Source: Nitrospira sp.
Lineage (GTDB): Bacteria > Nitrospirota > Nitrospiria > Nitrospirales > Nitrospiraceae
DNA: 64,000 bases
Direction: 5' to 3'
Assembly (NCBI GenBank): GCA_005116835.1
Contig: SWDM01000016.1
Coordinates: forward strand, 314,351 to 378,350
The notes beneath the pieces are model-generated. The model was not told the origin of the DNA, searched no databases, and worked only from the letters and a program-made list of their open reading frames with translations. Position numbers and translations under genes: made by a program. This document shows, in pieces, positions 52,129 to 60,767 of this stretch (positions are counted from its first letter, which is position 1; each line of letters starts with the position of its first letter).

Positions 52129-53394
52129 ATGACACGATCCAATCGGAATTCTACCTCGAGCGTCGGGCTCTGGCGTCTCATAAAATTGACCTGTTTATTC
52201 CTGATTGCGATGCTCGCGAACGGCGTGATGGTCGCCATTTCGGCTCAGCCCCAGAGCGAATATCAATATCAATTGGGGCCAAACGACGTGGTTCGCGTTC
52301 AGGTGTTCGGGGAAGAAGATCTTACGGTTGAAAGCAAAGTGGGTGGCGACGGCGCCATCAATTTTCCGCTGCTTGGCTCGGTCCCCATTGCCGGGAAAAC
52401 CATCAAGGAATTGCAGGAATACCTGGTAGGCCGACTGGCAGAGGGCTATGTGCGGTCGCCGAAGGTGACGGTCTTGCTGGTGCGCTACCGCAACTACTAT
52501 ATGCACGGGGAAGTGAAGACGCCGGGGGGCTATCCCTATGAAGCGGGGCTCACGGTGCAGAAAGCCATCAGCTTGGCCGGCGGCTTTACCGAGAAAGCCG
52601 AAACCAGGAGAATCGCTGCGACCAGGGTTGTAGGGGATCGAGCCGGCACGGTGATTTTAGGCATGGAGGCTCCCATCTTGCCCGATGACATCCTCGCTGT
52701 GGGCCCGATGCAAAAATTCTTTGTGAGCGGAGAAGTGAAGACGCCGGGACGTTACCCCTACGAGCCTGGGCTGACAGTCCAGAAGGCCCTATCGATGGCT
52801 GGCGGGTTGACCGAACGAGCAGACCCGGCCGGCATCAAGCTCACCCGGTTCAAGGAGTCCGGCGTCGAGACCGAAGTCGGCGCGCTGGAGACCCTGGTGC
52901 TGGCGGACGACATGCTCGCAGTCGAGGGCCTGAACCAGCGGCAGAAATTTTACATATCGGGCGAGGTCAGAACCCCGGGCCAATACTTCTATCAGCCGGG
53001 ACTCACCATCCAGAAAGCGCTGACGATGGCCGGCGGGTTCACCGACAAGGCGGATAAGGCCGAGGTAAAAGTGACGCGTTTCAACGGCAAGTCCGTTGAA
53101 ACGATGTTGCTGGAGGCGGACACAGTCATCATGCCTGACGATCTGCTCGTCGTCGTGCAAGCCAAGAAAATCTATGTCAACGGCGAAGTGCGGGCATCAG
53201 GCGCCTTTCCTTTTGAGAAGGGACTGACCGTGCATAAAGCCATCACGATGGCCGGCGGGTTTACCGAAAAGGCGGCCAAGACTTCGACGAAGGTGCTTCG
53301 CAACATCAACGGAGAGGAGCACACGATCGACGTCACACTCAATGCGTCGATCCTGCCAGAAGATATCATCGTCGTGCCGCAACGTTTCTTCTAA
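52129..53394 (+). CDS. Polysaccharide export protein with four SLBB domains
   Basis: ATG 52129 follows GAGGAGGCAACT. A signal peptide (CLFLIAMLANGVMVAISAQ) precedes a Poly_export domain (LGPNDVVRVQVFGEEDLTV, then AGKTIKELQEYLVGRLAEG) and four SLBB copies, each opening with a variant of SGEVKTPGRYPYEPGLTVQ and followed by KALSMAGGLTERA. The C-terminus is EDIIVVPQRFF. This is a Wza-like periplasmic/outer-membrane channel component. It lacks a clear outer-membrane helix such as that of Wza. Confidence 0.92.
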   Translation: MTRSNRNSTSSVGLWRLIKLTCLFLIAMLANGVMVAISAQPQSEYQYQLGPNDVVRVQVFGEEDLTVESKVGGDGAINFPLLGSVPIAGKTIKELQEYLVGRLAEGYVRSPKVTVLLVRYRNYYMHGEVKTPGGYPYEAGLTVQKAISLAGGFTEKAETRRIAATRVVGDRAGTVILGMEAPILPDDILAVGPMQKFFVSGEVKTPGRYPYEPGLTVQKALSMAGGLTERADPAGIKLTRFKESGVETEVGALETLVLADDMLAVEGLNQRQKFYISGEVRTPGQYFYQPGLTIQKALTMAGGFTDKADKAEVKVTRFNGKSVETMLLEADTVIMPDDLLVVVQAKKIYVNGEVRASGAFPFEKGLTVHKAITMAGGFTEKAAKTSTKVLRNINGEEHTIDVTLNASILPEDIIVVPQRFF

Positions 53395-53458
53395 GAGGAT
53401 CCTGAAACAATCCATCCTGTGGGTCGGTCACTGACCCTACTACGAAAGGAGGAGGACA

Positions 53459-54226
53459 ATGACCGTTCTTCGTCATCTTATAATTCTGTTCTTCACCGTC
53501 ATGCTTGTGTGCGAAGCCGGGGCCATTGAGATTCCAGGCCAACGCGACATCTATCGGATCGGACCGAACGATGTCATTCGGATACAGGTGTTCGGCGAGG
53601 AAGAGCTGTCCCTGGAACGGAAAATAGAGGGGGATGGCAAAATCGACTATCCCCTTTTGGGCACCGTTCCCGCCGAAGGCAAAACGGTTCAGGAGCTCCA
53701 GCAATATCTGACCTCACGCCTGGCATCGGGGTATCTCCGGAGCCCGAAGGTCAGCATCTCTATTGTGCGTCATCGTAACTTCTATGTGAGCGGGGAAGTC
53801 AAGACGCCGGGCGGGTTTCCCTATGAAGAGGGGCTCACTCTCCAAAAGGCCATTGCCATGTCCGGCGGGCTCACCGAAAAGTCGGACAAGACAGAAATCA
53901 GAGTGAACCGTGTAATCGGTCTGGTTGCGGCAAGTCTCAGGCTCGATCCGGACGCCCTCATCATGCCCGATGATCTCATTGTGGTCTCACAGGCACAGAA
54001 GTTCTACGTCAACGGCGAAGTGAGGAAACCAGGCGACTACCCTTATGAGAAGGGGCTCACGGTTCATAAGGCCATCACGATGGCCGGAGGATTTACTGAA
54101 AAGGCCTCGAAGGGTTCGACGAAGGTCTTGCGCAGCGTCAACGGGCAAGAGGAGACAATTGAGATGCCTCTCGATTCCTTAACTCATCCTGGCGACATTA
54201 TTGTTGTTCCTCAGCGGTTCTTCTAG
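53459..54226 (+). CDS. Polysaccharide export protein with two SLBB domains
   Basis: ATG 53459 follows AAAGGAGGAGGACA. A signal peptide (LIILFFTVMLVCEAGAIEI) leads to Poly_export (IGPNDVIRIQVFGEEELSL) and two SLBB domains (VSGEVKTPGGFPYEEGLTL, VNGEVRKPGDYPYEKGLTV). It ends GDIIVVPQRFF like its upstream neighbour, 64 bases away. The pair is a tandem duplication with loss or gain of SLBB units. Both may build one channel or serve as alternative exporters. Confidence 0.9.
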   Translation: MTVLRHLIILFFTVMLVCEAGAIEIPGQRDIYRIGPNDVIRIQVFGEEELSLERKIEGDGKIDYPLLGTVPAEGKTVQELQQYLTSRLASGYLRSPKVSISIVRHRNFYVSGEVKTPGGFPYEEGLTLQKAIAMSGGLTEKSDKTEIRVNRVIGLVAASLRLDPDALIMPDDLIVVSQAQKFYVNGEVRKPGDYPYEKGLTVHKAITMAGGFTEKASKGSTKVLRSVNGQEETIEMPLDSLTHPGDIIVVPQRFF

Positions 54227-54447
54227 CAGGGTGACTTTCTCAACGTGCTTTCTCCCAAACTTGAGAAGTGTCACGGCTGTATGTACCTGCCTACCGTCGG
54301 ACATACAAATCACTCAGGAATTCTGTTCGATCTCCCTATATTAATAAGATGTTGTCGGAATGTGATCTGTCGGCACTTAAATTGCTAGCTTCCGTCACAA
54401 GTGCGAATCGGTCGAAGAGAGGAATCGTTCCGGCTCAGAGGGACCAC

Positions 54448-55668
54448 ATGCAGGAAACAAGGCACGGTGAAACGATTGAATACCATGGATCTCGCCTTAG
54501 AGAAGTCTCTGCTTTGAGCCTCAGGGTCATGCTGATCATCGCCTGCCTGACCCTTTACTCTGAACACAATGCCTCGGCCCAGGCGGTCTATCCGCCAAAT
54601 TCAATTTACGACGGCGCCAAAAGCGTTCCTTCGCTTTCGCGGCCCGGCTACCTGCAACCAGTTATCGACCCGGTGTTCGGGGCAAAAATAAACCGCATCA
54701 GCGACGACTCAATGGGTCTGGCAAGCGCCGGTTATATGCAGCACCACTATTCCAAGGACCAGCCCTGGAACCACGACATGACGCTGATAAAGTTAGCCAA
54801 CACCCGCGTGATTCTGGATGCCAAGACCTATCAGATATTTAAAAAACCGAGCGGCAAAGGCGAGACAAGGTGGTCGACCGTAGATCCCAACATCATGTTC
54901 TACACCCGCGGAAACCAGTTCCGTAAATGGAACGTCCGAAGCGACGCAGATACCCTGCTCCATACATTTTCCGAAGGCAACATCTCGATTGGATCCAATG
55001 AAGGCAACATCTCCATGGGGGATAAGTCTGTCGTCCTGAATGTCGATACTCTCGTCATCGTGTACGACATAGCCAACGATGTCGTGATTGCGAAAAAAGA
55101 TCTCGGCCCCATAGACTGGGCGACCATGTCCCAATCTGGGAATTACGTCGTGTCCAGACCTGGTTCATCGTCGCTTGGCGTGGTGGTGTATGACCTCAAT
55201 TTAAATCTGTTAAGAAAGATTTTCGACAAGGGTGCGCATGGAGACGTTGGATACGATGCGGCCGGAAACGAAGTCTTTGTGCAAATGTGCCCTGTACAAA
55301 TGTCTCGTCTCGATACCGGGCAAGTGACCAGTTTGGGGATCAACATGTGCGGCCATCTGTCCACGCGAAACTATCAAAGGCTGGGATGGGCTTCGGTGAC
55401 CGACGGCTCATCGAACGGAGAGGTGCTGGCTATCAAGCTCGACGGTAGCAAGACCGTCGAACGGTTTGCGCACGGGCGTACGTCTGCGGCCAACTACGAT
55501 GCCCAAGCCAAGGGCGTATTCAGCCCCGATGGCTCGAAGGTGATGTGGAACAGCGACTGGGGGTCCGGGACGGTTTATGCCTATGTAGCAGAGATGCCGG
55601 GAAATTCTGGCAATAACGTGCCCCCAGCTGCCCCAACAGACCTCAAGGTGACAGGCATCTCGCCGTAA
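54448..55668 (+). CDS. Secreted propeller-like protein related to the lipoprotein at 39,894
   Basis: I take ATG 54448 (GAGGGACCAC upstream); an in-frame ATG at 54268 has no ribosome site. A hydrophobic leader (LRVMLIIACLTLYSEHNAS) ends near AQAVYPP. The body has propeller-like units: PVFGAKINRISDDSMGLAS, DHMQHHYSKDQPWN-like loops, NISMGDKSVVLNVDTLVIV, YVVSRPGSSSLGVVVYDLN and VFSPDGSKVMWNSDWGSGT. It closes with a Pro-rich linker and a truncated fibronectin-like beginning (PPAAPTDLKVTGISP). The likely site is the periplasm or cell surface; function unknown. Confidence 0.65.
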   Translation: MQETRHGETIEYHGSRLREVSALSLRVMLIIACLTLYSEHNASAQAVYPPNSIYDGAKSVPSLSRPGYLQPVIDPVFGAKINRISDDSMGLASAGYMQHHYSKDQPWNHDMTLIKLANTRVILDAKTYQIFKKPSGKGETRWSTVDPNIMFYTRGNQFRKWNVRSDADTLLHTFSEGNISIGSNEGNISMGDKSVVLNVDTLVIVYDIANDVVIAKKDLGPIDWATMSQSGNYVVSRPGSSSLGVVVYDLNLNLLRKIFDKGAHGDVGYDAAGNEVFVQMCPVQMSRLDTGQVTSLGINMCGHLSTRNYQRLGWASVTDGSSNGEVLAIKLDGSKTVERFAHGRTSAANYDAQAKGVFSPDGSKVMWNSDWGSGTVYAYVAEMPGNSGNNVPPAAPTDLKVTGISP

Positions 55669-55890
55669 ATCTGGACCGACCCTTCCTGGAATGCTTCAAC
55701 CGATATCGCAGGCGCGATAGGCCATTTCGCCTCCGCAGTGACTCCCCATCATTGACCATCACGGATAGAAACCTTTTGAACTTGAGCCTGTGCGGCCTCC
55801 CTGCGCCGTTCTAGCAGGCTGAGGAAAAACTCGGTTTATCCACAAAACGCTCTTGAAACCTTTCACGTGGAACTGATGATCAATTTATCG
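55669..55890. other. Spacer before the C-family repeat
   Basis: No gene; part of a 462-base gap. Fibronectin-like sequence does not resume after the stop at 55,668, so I see no sign of a lost domain. Confidence 0.4.
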
Positions 55891-56017
55891 CAGGATGCTC
55901 AAAAAGGCCGTCCAGCAAGGCCGCAGGCGAATCGAAACCGGAGGCGTACCCTCACGGGTACGTTGAGGATTTCGATGAGCCGAGAACGCCGCTGGGGGAC
56001 TTTTTCAGCATCCTGCT
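55891..56017. repeat. C-family palindromic repeat (complete copy)
   Basis: Arms caggatgctcaaaaaggcc and ggactttttcagcatcctg are inverted. Inside are gtccagcaaggccgcaggcg, the small palindrome gtaccctcacgggtac and gccgagaacgccgctggggg. It is the reference copy for the elements at 22,856 and 29,951. Confidence 0.7.
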
Positions 56018-56130
56018 AGAGGACCAGTCTCATCCACTTCATCTGCCTTCGCAGCCTCGATCTCCCATGAGGCATTTACATCACGGCCATCATCAGCGCG
56101 CTATCACTCAACGGGCAGTCTGGAGGAGTC

Positions 56131-57432
56131 ATGCAGGAACAAGCCGGAATCATCGCTTTTGACCAGGGGGGCACAACCACATGTTCTCCTTCCCCCTTTG
56201 TGAGGCAGGTTGCCGACGAGCCGGCGTTGCTCGATCAATCCAGTGTGGACATGACCCAAGGGTCACAGGGGATTACGGCAACGGTTCTCACCCACGAGAC
56301 CGATTTCGATGCCCTTGCTGGAGAATGGGATGAACTGGTTTCTGTAAGTTGTCAGCACGGGGGATTTTTCTCGCGGTGGCATTGGAATCGAGTGTGGTGG
56401 CGCATGTACGCCCCCCCTCACAGTGAATTGTTTCTGATCGCCTGTCGAGACCGGAACGGCCGATTGGTCGGGCTGGCGCCTCTCTATCGGCATGGCCGAT
56501 CGATCAAGGGTTTATTGACGGTTCAAGAGATCTGTTTCCTCGGGACTGGCGCCGGACTGAAGACAAGTGAACATCTCGACATCATCGCCCGAAGCGGATA
56601 CCAGCAGCTTGTCGGACAAGGGGTCGCAGCCTGTATTCAGCAACAAGCAGTGTGGCAGAGACTCTGGCTCTGGGGGGTTCACGCAAATTCACCCGTGCTC
56701 GCTCATCTTATGAAGGCGTTTGGCGCAGCGGCGACCGTACTCCCCTGCGACCGGCTTCCATACGTGACCACTCGCTCAGACTGGGCCACGGTCAAGCTGG
56801 GATTAGGGAGCAATTTACGAACAAACATCGATCGCTATATCCGGCGGATCCAGAAAGATTATAAGTGCGAATTCAGCTCAGTTCGTACATCGGAGCAATT
56901 GGAAGAATTCATGGATTCGTTCGTCCAGTTGCATCAGGAGCGCTGGCAGTCCAAAGGAGAGCCTGGGTCATTTACGTTACCCAACTTCAAGGAATTCATG
57001 CAGGAGACTCTGCGCGAAGCATTCCGCTGTGACAGAGCCAGGCTTTGGATGCTCTTTTTGGACGGGCAGTGTGTGGCGGTGCTGCAAGCGTTTGTAGACC
57101 GCGGGGTGGCGCATTATTTTCAAGGGGGGTTCAAAACCGGATATGACAAGCACCACCTTGGGAGTGTGATGATCGCGCTTGCCGTACAAGACTGTGTGCA
57201 GACCGATGGCATAGACGAGTTTGACTTTATGGGTGGCGGCGCCACGTACAAAGATCATTGGACAAAAACCGTGCATGAGGCAATCGAGCTGGAAGTACTC
57301 CGGACCGGATTCCGTCCAAAGTTATATGCGGCCATCAGTCACTTTGCATACGTCTACAAACGCACGCTTCCGCAGAAAGTCAGGAAAAAAATACGGAAGG
57401 CCCTTGGGCCACTGGCGCCTAAATTCCAATGA
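56131..57432 (+). CDS. GNAT/FemAB-like protein (third)
   Basis: ATG 56131 follows TGGAGGAGTC. The protein has an N-terminal lobe (FFSRWHWNRVWWRMYAPPH, LFLIACRDRNGRLVGLAPL) and the Acetyltransf_6 lobe: LGSNLRTNIDRYIRRIQKD, FMDSFVQLHQERWQSKGEP, LWMLFLDGQCVAVLQAFVD and AHYFQGGFKTGYDKHHLGS, then DEFDFMGGGATYKDHW. It belongs to the CelD/BcsL-type group, nearer to the protein at 24,246 than to that at 44,919. It probably modifies the polysaccharide or its precursor. Confidence 0.82.
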   Translation: MQEQAGIIAFDQGGTTTCSPSPFVRQVADEPALLDQSSVDMTQGSQGITATVLTHETDFDALAGEWDELVSVSCQHGGFFSRWHWNRVWWRMYAPPHSELFLIACRDRNGRLVGLAPLYRHGRSIKGLLTVQEICFLGTGAGLKTSEHLDIIARSGYQQLVGQGVAACIQQQAVWQRLWLWGVHANSPVLAHLMKAFGAAATVLPCDRLPYVTTRSDWATVKLGLGSNLRTNIDRYIRRIQKDYKCEFSSVRTSEQLEEFMDSFVQLHQERWQSKGEPGSFTLPNFKEFMQETLREAFRCDRARLWMLFLDGQCVAVLQAFVDRGVAHYFQGGFKTGYDKHHLGSVMIALAVQDCVQTDGIDEFDFMGGGATYKDHWTKTVHEAIELEVLRTGFRPKLYAAISHFAYVYKRTLPQKVRKKIRKALGPLAPKFQ

Positions 57433-57773
57433 AGGAGTGTTAGACCTTGCCGACAATTGGCCAAGCGCCCCGGTGCACCATGGCCACAGATGACGGCTCG
57501 CGCAAGTCCCGCGCTCGACAACGCTCCAATCGAAAACCACATTCTCATCTGCCTCAATCACCACTACAGATTCGACCTTGGCAGCGGCAAATGCCTCGAC
57601 GGCAATTGTTCGTTGCGGACTAATACGCTCAACTGAGGCCAAGATCGGGAAAGCCGAGCCAGTGGAAGGAACCAGCATTGCGTGGTTCCTCTCTGCTCTC
57701 CTGGATGGAGAGGGAGCAAACAATTTGCGCTGATTGGCGTTCAGATCAGTACCTTCGAAGAAAGGGTCACGTC
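57433..57773. other. 341-base gap, no confident gene
   Basis: A minus-strand frame (57,322-57,723) reads SPQRTIAVEAFAAAKVESV and then VVIEADENVVFDWSVVERG, which looks protein-like. It runs into the 3' end of the opposite gene and has no ribosome site. It may be a fossil fragment. I do not call it. Confidence 0.35.
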
Positions 57774-58796
57774 ATGCCTAGAAAACCAAGTTTTCTGATT
57801 ACGATAGATACGGAAGGGGATAATTTATGGTCAAGGCCCAGGACCGCTACAACTAACAACGCATCCTATCTTCCTCGGTTTCAGGAATTGTGCGAAAAGT
57901 ATGGGTTCAAGCCGACTTATCTCACCAACTATGAAATGGCCAATTCCATGACATTTCAAAAATTGGGGAAGGACATCATCGCGCGAGGCGTCGGAGAAGT
58001 CGGCATGCATCTGCATGCGTGGGATATGCCGCCCTCCTATGAATTGACTGACAATGACTCGCGGTTTCACCCCTACTTGATCGAGTATCCCGAGAAGGTC
58101 ATGCGGCAGAAGATTTCACTTATGACCGATCTGCTTGAGAATACATTTGGGGTCAAAATGCTCTCTCATCGAGCTGGGCGATGGAGTTTCGACGAACGAT
58201 ATGCGCAGATATTGATCGAGCTTGGTTATAAGGTTGATTGTTCCGTCACTCCCCATGTGTCATGGAAAAGCCATCTCGGAGACCCCGACAGAAATGGGGG
58301 TACCGATTATACAGACTTTCCTGAACAGGCTTACTTCATCGATCCGTTGGATATCAGCCGGCCCGGCCATTCAACTCTACTGGAGATTCCGGTCTCAATT
58401 ATGAACACCTCCGGTCTGGTGGATATGGCATTGTCTCGTTCCCCCCTCGGCAATATTTCACTTGTCAGCAGAATCTCGAATCGTCTTTTCCCCAAGATTT
58501 GGCTGAGACCGAACGGGAGGAATCTGAGTCAGATGTTAGGGTATCTGAATTACGCATTGGGCGCCAAGCGAGATTATGTAGAATTTATGTTGCACTCGTC
58601 AGAATTTATGCCAGGAGGGTCTCCGCTGTTCAAGTCTGAGTCCGCAATAGAGCAGCTGTATCGTTGCATGGAGTCCTTGTTTGCAGAGGCCAGTGTACAT
58701 TTTGCAGGCTGCACTCTTTCTGAGTATTTCGAACACTTTACCGAGGCTTTAGCCGAGCAAACCCCGGTGGCAGGAACTGTGGGAGCAAGGAGCTGA
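57774..58796 (+). CDS. Polysaccharide deacetylase-like protein, second
   Basis: ATG 57774 follows AAGAAAGGGTCACGTC. NodB-like features: SFLITIDTEGDNLWSRPR (Asp strand), KYGFKPTYLTNYEMANS, GEVGMHLHAWDMPPSYE (zinc His pair) and KMLSHRAGRWSFDERYAQI, then LIELGYKVDCSVTPHVSWK. The C-terminal half has VEFMLHSSEFMPGGSPLF. It is similar in layout to, but divergent from, the deacetylase at 41,388. It is the last gene of the polysaccharide locus. Confidence 0.82.
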   Translation: MPRKPSFLITIDTEGDNLWSRPRTATTNNASYLPRFQELCEKYGFKPTYLTNYEMANSMTFQKLGKDIIARGVGEVGMHLHAWDMPPSYELTDNDSRFHPYLIEYPEKVMRQKISLMTDLLENTFGVKMLSHRAGRWSFDERYAQILIELGYKVDCSVTPHVSWKSHLGDPDRNGGTDYTDFPEQAYFIDPLDISRPGHSTLLEIPVSIMNTSGLVDMALSRSPLGNISLVSRISNRLFPKIWLRPNGRNLSQMLGYLNYALGAKRDYVEFMLHSSEFMPGGSPLFKSESAIEQLYRCMESLFAEASVHFAGCTLSEYFEHFTEALAEQTPVAGTVGARS

Positions 58797-58984
58797 TGTT
58801 AAGTTCGGCGATGCGGTTCATATGCAGCCGACAAAAGACCAGCATGGATCGATGGTAATTCCGCCGGTGGCCGGCGAGCCACAGCCAATCGGAAATATTA
58901 AAGGAGAACCGGTCTTATTCGCTTACCAGCCCCAGAGATCCCGCCGACCTATCCGCCAAAGTCTCACGGCTTCCCGCCCTCAGC

Positions 58985-59118
58985 CTGCATCACTCACGAA
59001 CACTTCTGTTTCAACCGTTACTGATCGGGCGAGAGGCCCGTGGCCAGAGGCTAGCCCCGCGCATCTCGCTTCAACATGAGCGATTGCAGCAGAAGCGCTC
59101 ACGAATAATGCGGGCTAG
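58985..59118. repeat. B-family-related palindrome at the right end of the locus
   Basis: The left part gcatcactcacgaacacttc and the right part gaagcgctcacgaataatgc (ending gcgggctag) are inverted relatives of the element at 43,341. A separate inner hairpin, atcgggcgagaggcccgtgg, lies between them. It occupies the gap between the convergent deacetylase and LuxR genes and may end both transcripts. Confidence 0.5.
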
Positions 59119-59858
59119 GTGTGAGCTTGGAATGACGCAGGCTGGTCTTGACCCGAAGAGGCAAATTCGACCATTCCTCGCTGATGAGCCATGATGAGCA
59201 GCTGTTGTCGGCTGGTGACATGCACCTTACTGAATATCTGGGTGAAGTGATGGCGGACCGTCGTTTCGCTAATGCACAATTTGTCTGCGATTTCCTTGTT
59301 TTTCAAACCCTTCGCCAGCGCATGCACGATGTCGCATTCTCGAGCTGTCAGGCTCTCGATAAACCCCCTACGCGATCCATCATTGCCTCGCTCTAAGGGC
59401 CTATCGCTGCGCAGACCGTGGGCTGGTTCCCCAGATATAGAAACCGCGGGCTTTGGCACAAAGCCGCACAGTGATTCAATAGCGGCAAAAAGCACGGCAG
59501 GAGGTTGAACATTCAGCACCACTCCTCCTGCACCAGAGGCCAAAGCCTCGCGTGACAACTTTTCATCGCTCAATCTGCCGAGCGCCAAGATATGCGAGTC
59601 TGCGGCTGCCGAACGCAACTCTCTGATGACCCTCAACGGGTCTGCATCGGACAGTTCCAAATCGATGATGCTCACCTGCGGCTTTCGCCGGACGACAATA
59701 TCCACGGCGGTGGCGCCCAAGGAGATGACATCGATGTCTGCCACGAACGGATAGTCTTTCAAGACCATTTGCAAGCCCATGCGCATGACAGGGTTGTTGC
59801 TGATCAATGCTATTCTAAGAAAGCGAGTATTCGATTCTTGGATGGGTGTCGGCGTCAT
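59115..59858 (-). CDS. LuxR/NarL-type regulator with degenerate receiver (right flank)
   Basis: ATG 59858 follows CCGGAGGACAACG. The domain order matches the left-flank paralogue. The receiver keeps the acceptor Asp (VSIIDLELSD) but has SN in place of the acidic pair (ALISNNPVMRMGL) and Asn in place of Lys (GVVLNVQPP). The HTH is ESLTARECDIVHALAKGLK, NKEIADKLCISETTVRHHF, TQIFSKVHVTSRQQLL. The shared substitutions suggest common descent after loss of the phospho-switch. Confidence 0.88.
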   Translation of the reverse strand: MTPTPIQESNTRFLRIALISNNPVMRMGLQMVLKDYPFVADIDVISLGATAVDIVVRRKPQVSIIDLELSDADPLRVIRELRSAAADSHILALGRLSDEKLSREALASGAGGVVLNVQPPAVLFAAIESLCGFVPKPAVSISGEPAHGLRSDRPLERGNDGSRRGFIESLTARECDIVHALAKGLKNKEIADKLCISETTVRHHFTQIFSKVHVTSRQQLLIMAHQRGMVEFASSGQDQPASFQAHT

Positions 59859-60220
59859 CGTTGTCCTCCGGCAAAGCCGGATTGGATTTCAAACCTCCAG
59901 CCCAGCCACAGAGAGAGACTCGATGCCTGGAACTGTATTCCACGAACGTTTCCAACGTTGAACGTCATCATTCCTTTTTTTCGCCATTCGGCTCTGTCCT
60001 GTTCACCTTTGGCCGGTGCGGTTCGGAATGCTTCTACTCCTTGCAAACTGGCTCTAGGCAAGGGCTAGAGTACTATCATCACCATCAAATTAGCAACTGC
60101 CATACCCTTGGCTCTTTATCATATCGCGCATGAGCCGGAAGGCTATCTGACAGGAATTGAAAGGCGGGACCAGACGGGGGGTGAACGGGAAAGGCGGGAA
60201 GAGAAAATGTGAGGGTTCCC
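59859..60220. other. 362-base gap
   Basis: No gene is recognised. The string tatcatcaccatcaaattag near 60,074 is AT-rich and could be part of a promoter. No repeat family member is seen. Confidence 0.4.
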
Positions 60221-60682
60221 CTAGGGTTGACCGAAAGATCGCACGTAACGCAGCACCTGCCAGGCTTCTTCCTCATTCACTATAAGTGGAACAAAGGATG
60301 CCATCGCCGTACCCTTGCTGCCGTTCTTTAAGATCCAGAATAGTTCCCCATCGGTTCGAGCTGCCTGCCACTTCTTGTCGGTGAAATTTCTCGGCAAGGG
60401 GCCCTTCAAGCTTCCCGGCGCAATATCTGCCCCCAGCCCTTTTCCATCCGGCCCGTGGCATGCTTTACAAAAAGCTTTCCCTTCATACAGAACTTTGCCC
60501 TTCGCAATCGTCTCCTCGTCGGCAGGGAGCGGGTTTGTCACGGCGCGAGCCGCTTCGATCTGATCCCTTGGCACCCGCGGGCGCATAACCGCCTTGTCAG
60601 CCGCCCACGTCAGACCTTCGGTAATCAGGACTGCCCCGACCAGCAGCAACGCACTCGATGCAACCTTGATTCGACTGGTCAT
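60221..60682 (-). CDS. Monohaem c-type cytochrome
   Basis: ATG 60682 is chosen because AAAAAGGAACG precedes it and a signal peptide starts at once (VASSALLLVGAVLITEGLT). The haem site is KAFCKACHGPDGKG. The distal Met ligand is probably in GTAMASFVPL, and the C-terminal helix is EEEAWQVLRYVRSFG. It is an electron carrier or oxidase/nitrite-system subunit of cytochrome cbb3 subunit III type. It lies 85 bases after the DUF1264 gene in the same direction. Confidence 0.88.
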   Translation of the reverse strand: MTSRIKVASSALLLVGAVLITEGLTWAADKAVMRPRVPRDQIEAARAVTNPLPADEETIAKGKVLYEGKAFCKACHGPDGKGLGADIAPGSLKGPLPRNFTDKKWQAARTDGELFWILKNGSKGTAMASFVPLIVNEEEAWQVLRYVRSFGQP

Positions 60683-60767
60683 GGCGAACGTTCCTTTTTC
60701 TATTGAGATGGAGACAGAACGGGGAGAACCTGTGGCCAGGCTCTCCCCGTCATCGATCATTCAGCGC

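Noticed and set aside
57511-57560. IS66-like 'DNAPIEN' string on the + strand
   Set aside because: Only seven residues match and the following sequence does not fit IS66 transposases; treated as chance.
57322-57723. Protein-like minus-strand frame (VVIEADENVVFDWSV)
   Set aside because: It runs into the 3' end of a well-supported gene and has no ribosome site; it could be a fossil but cannot be supported.
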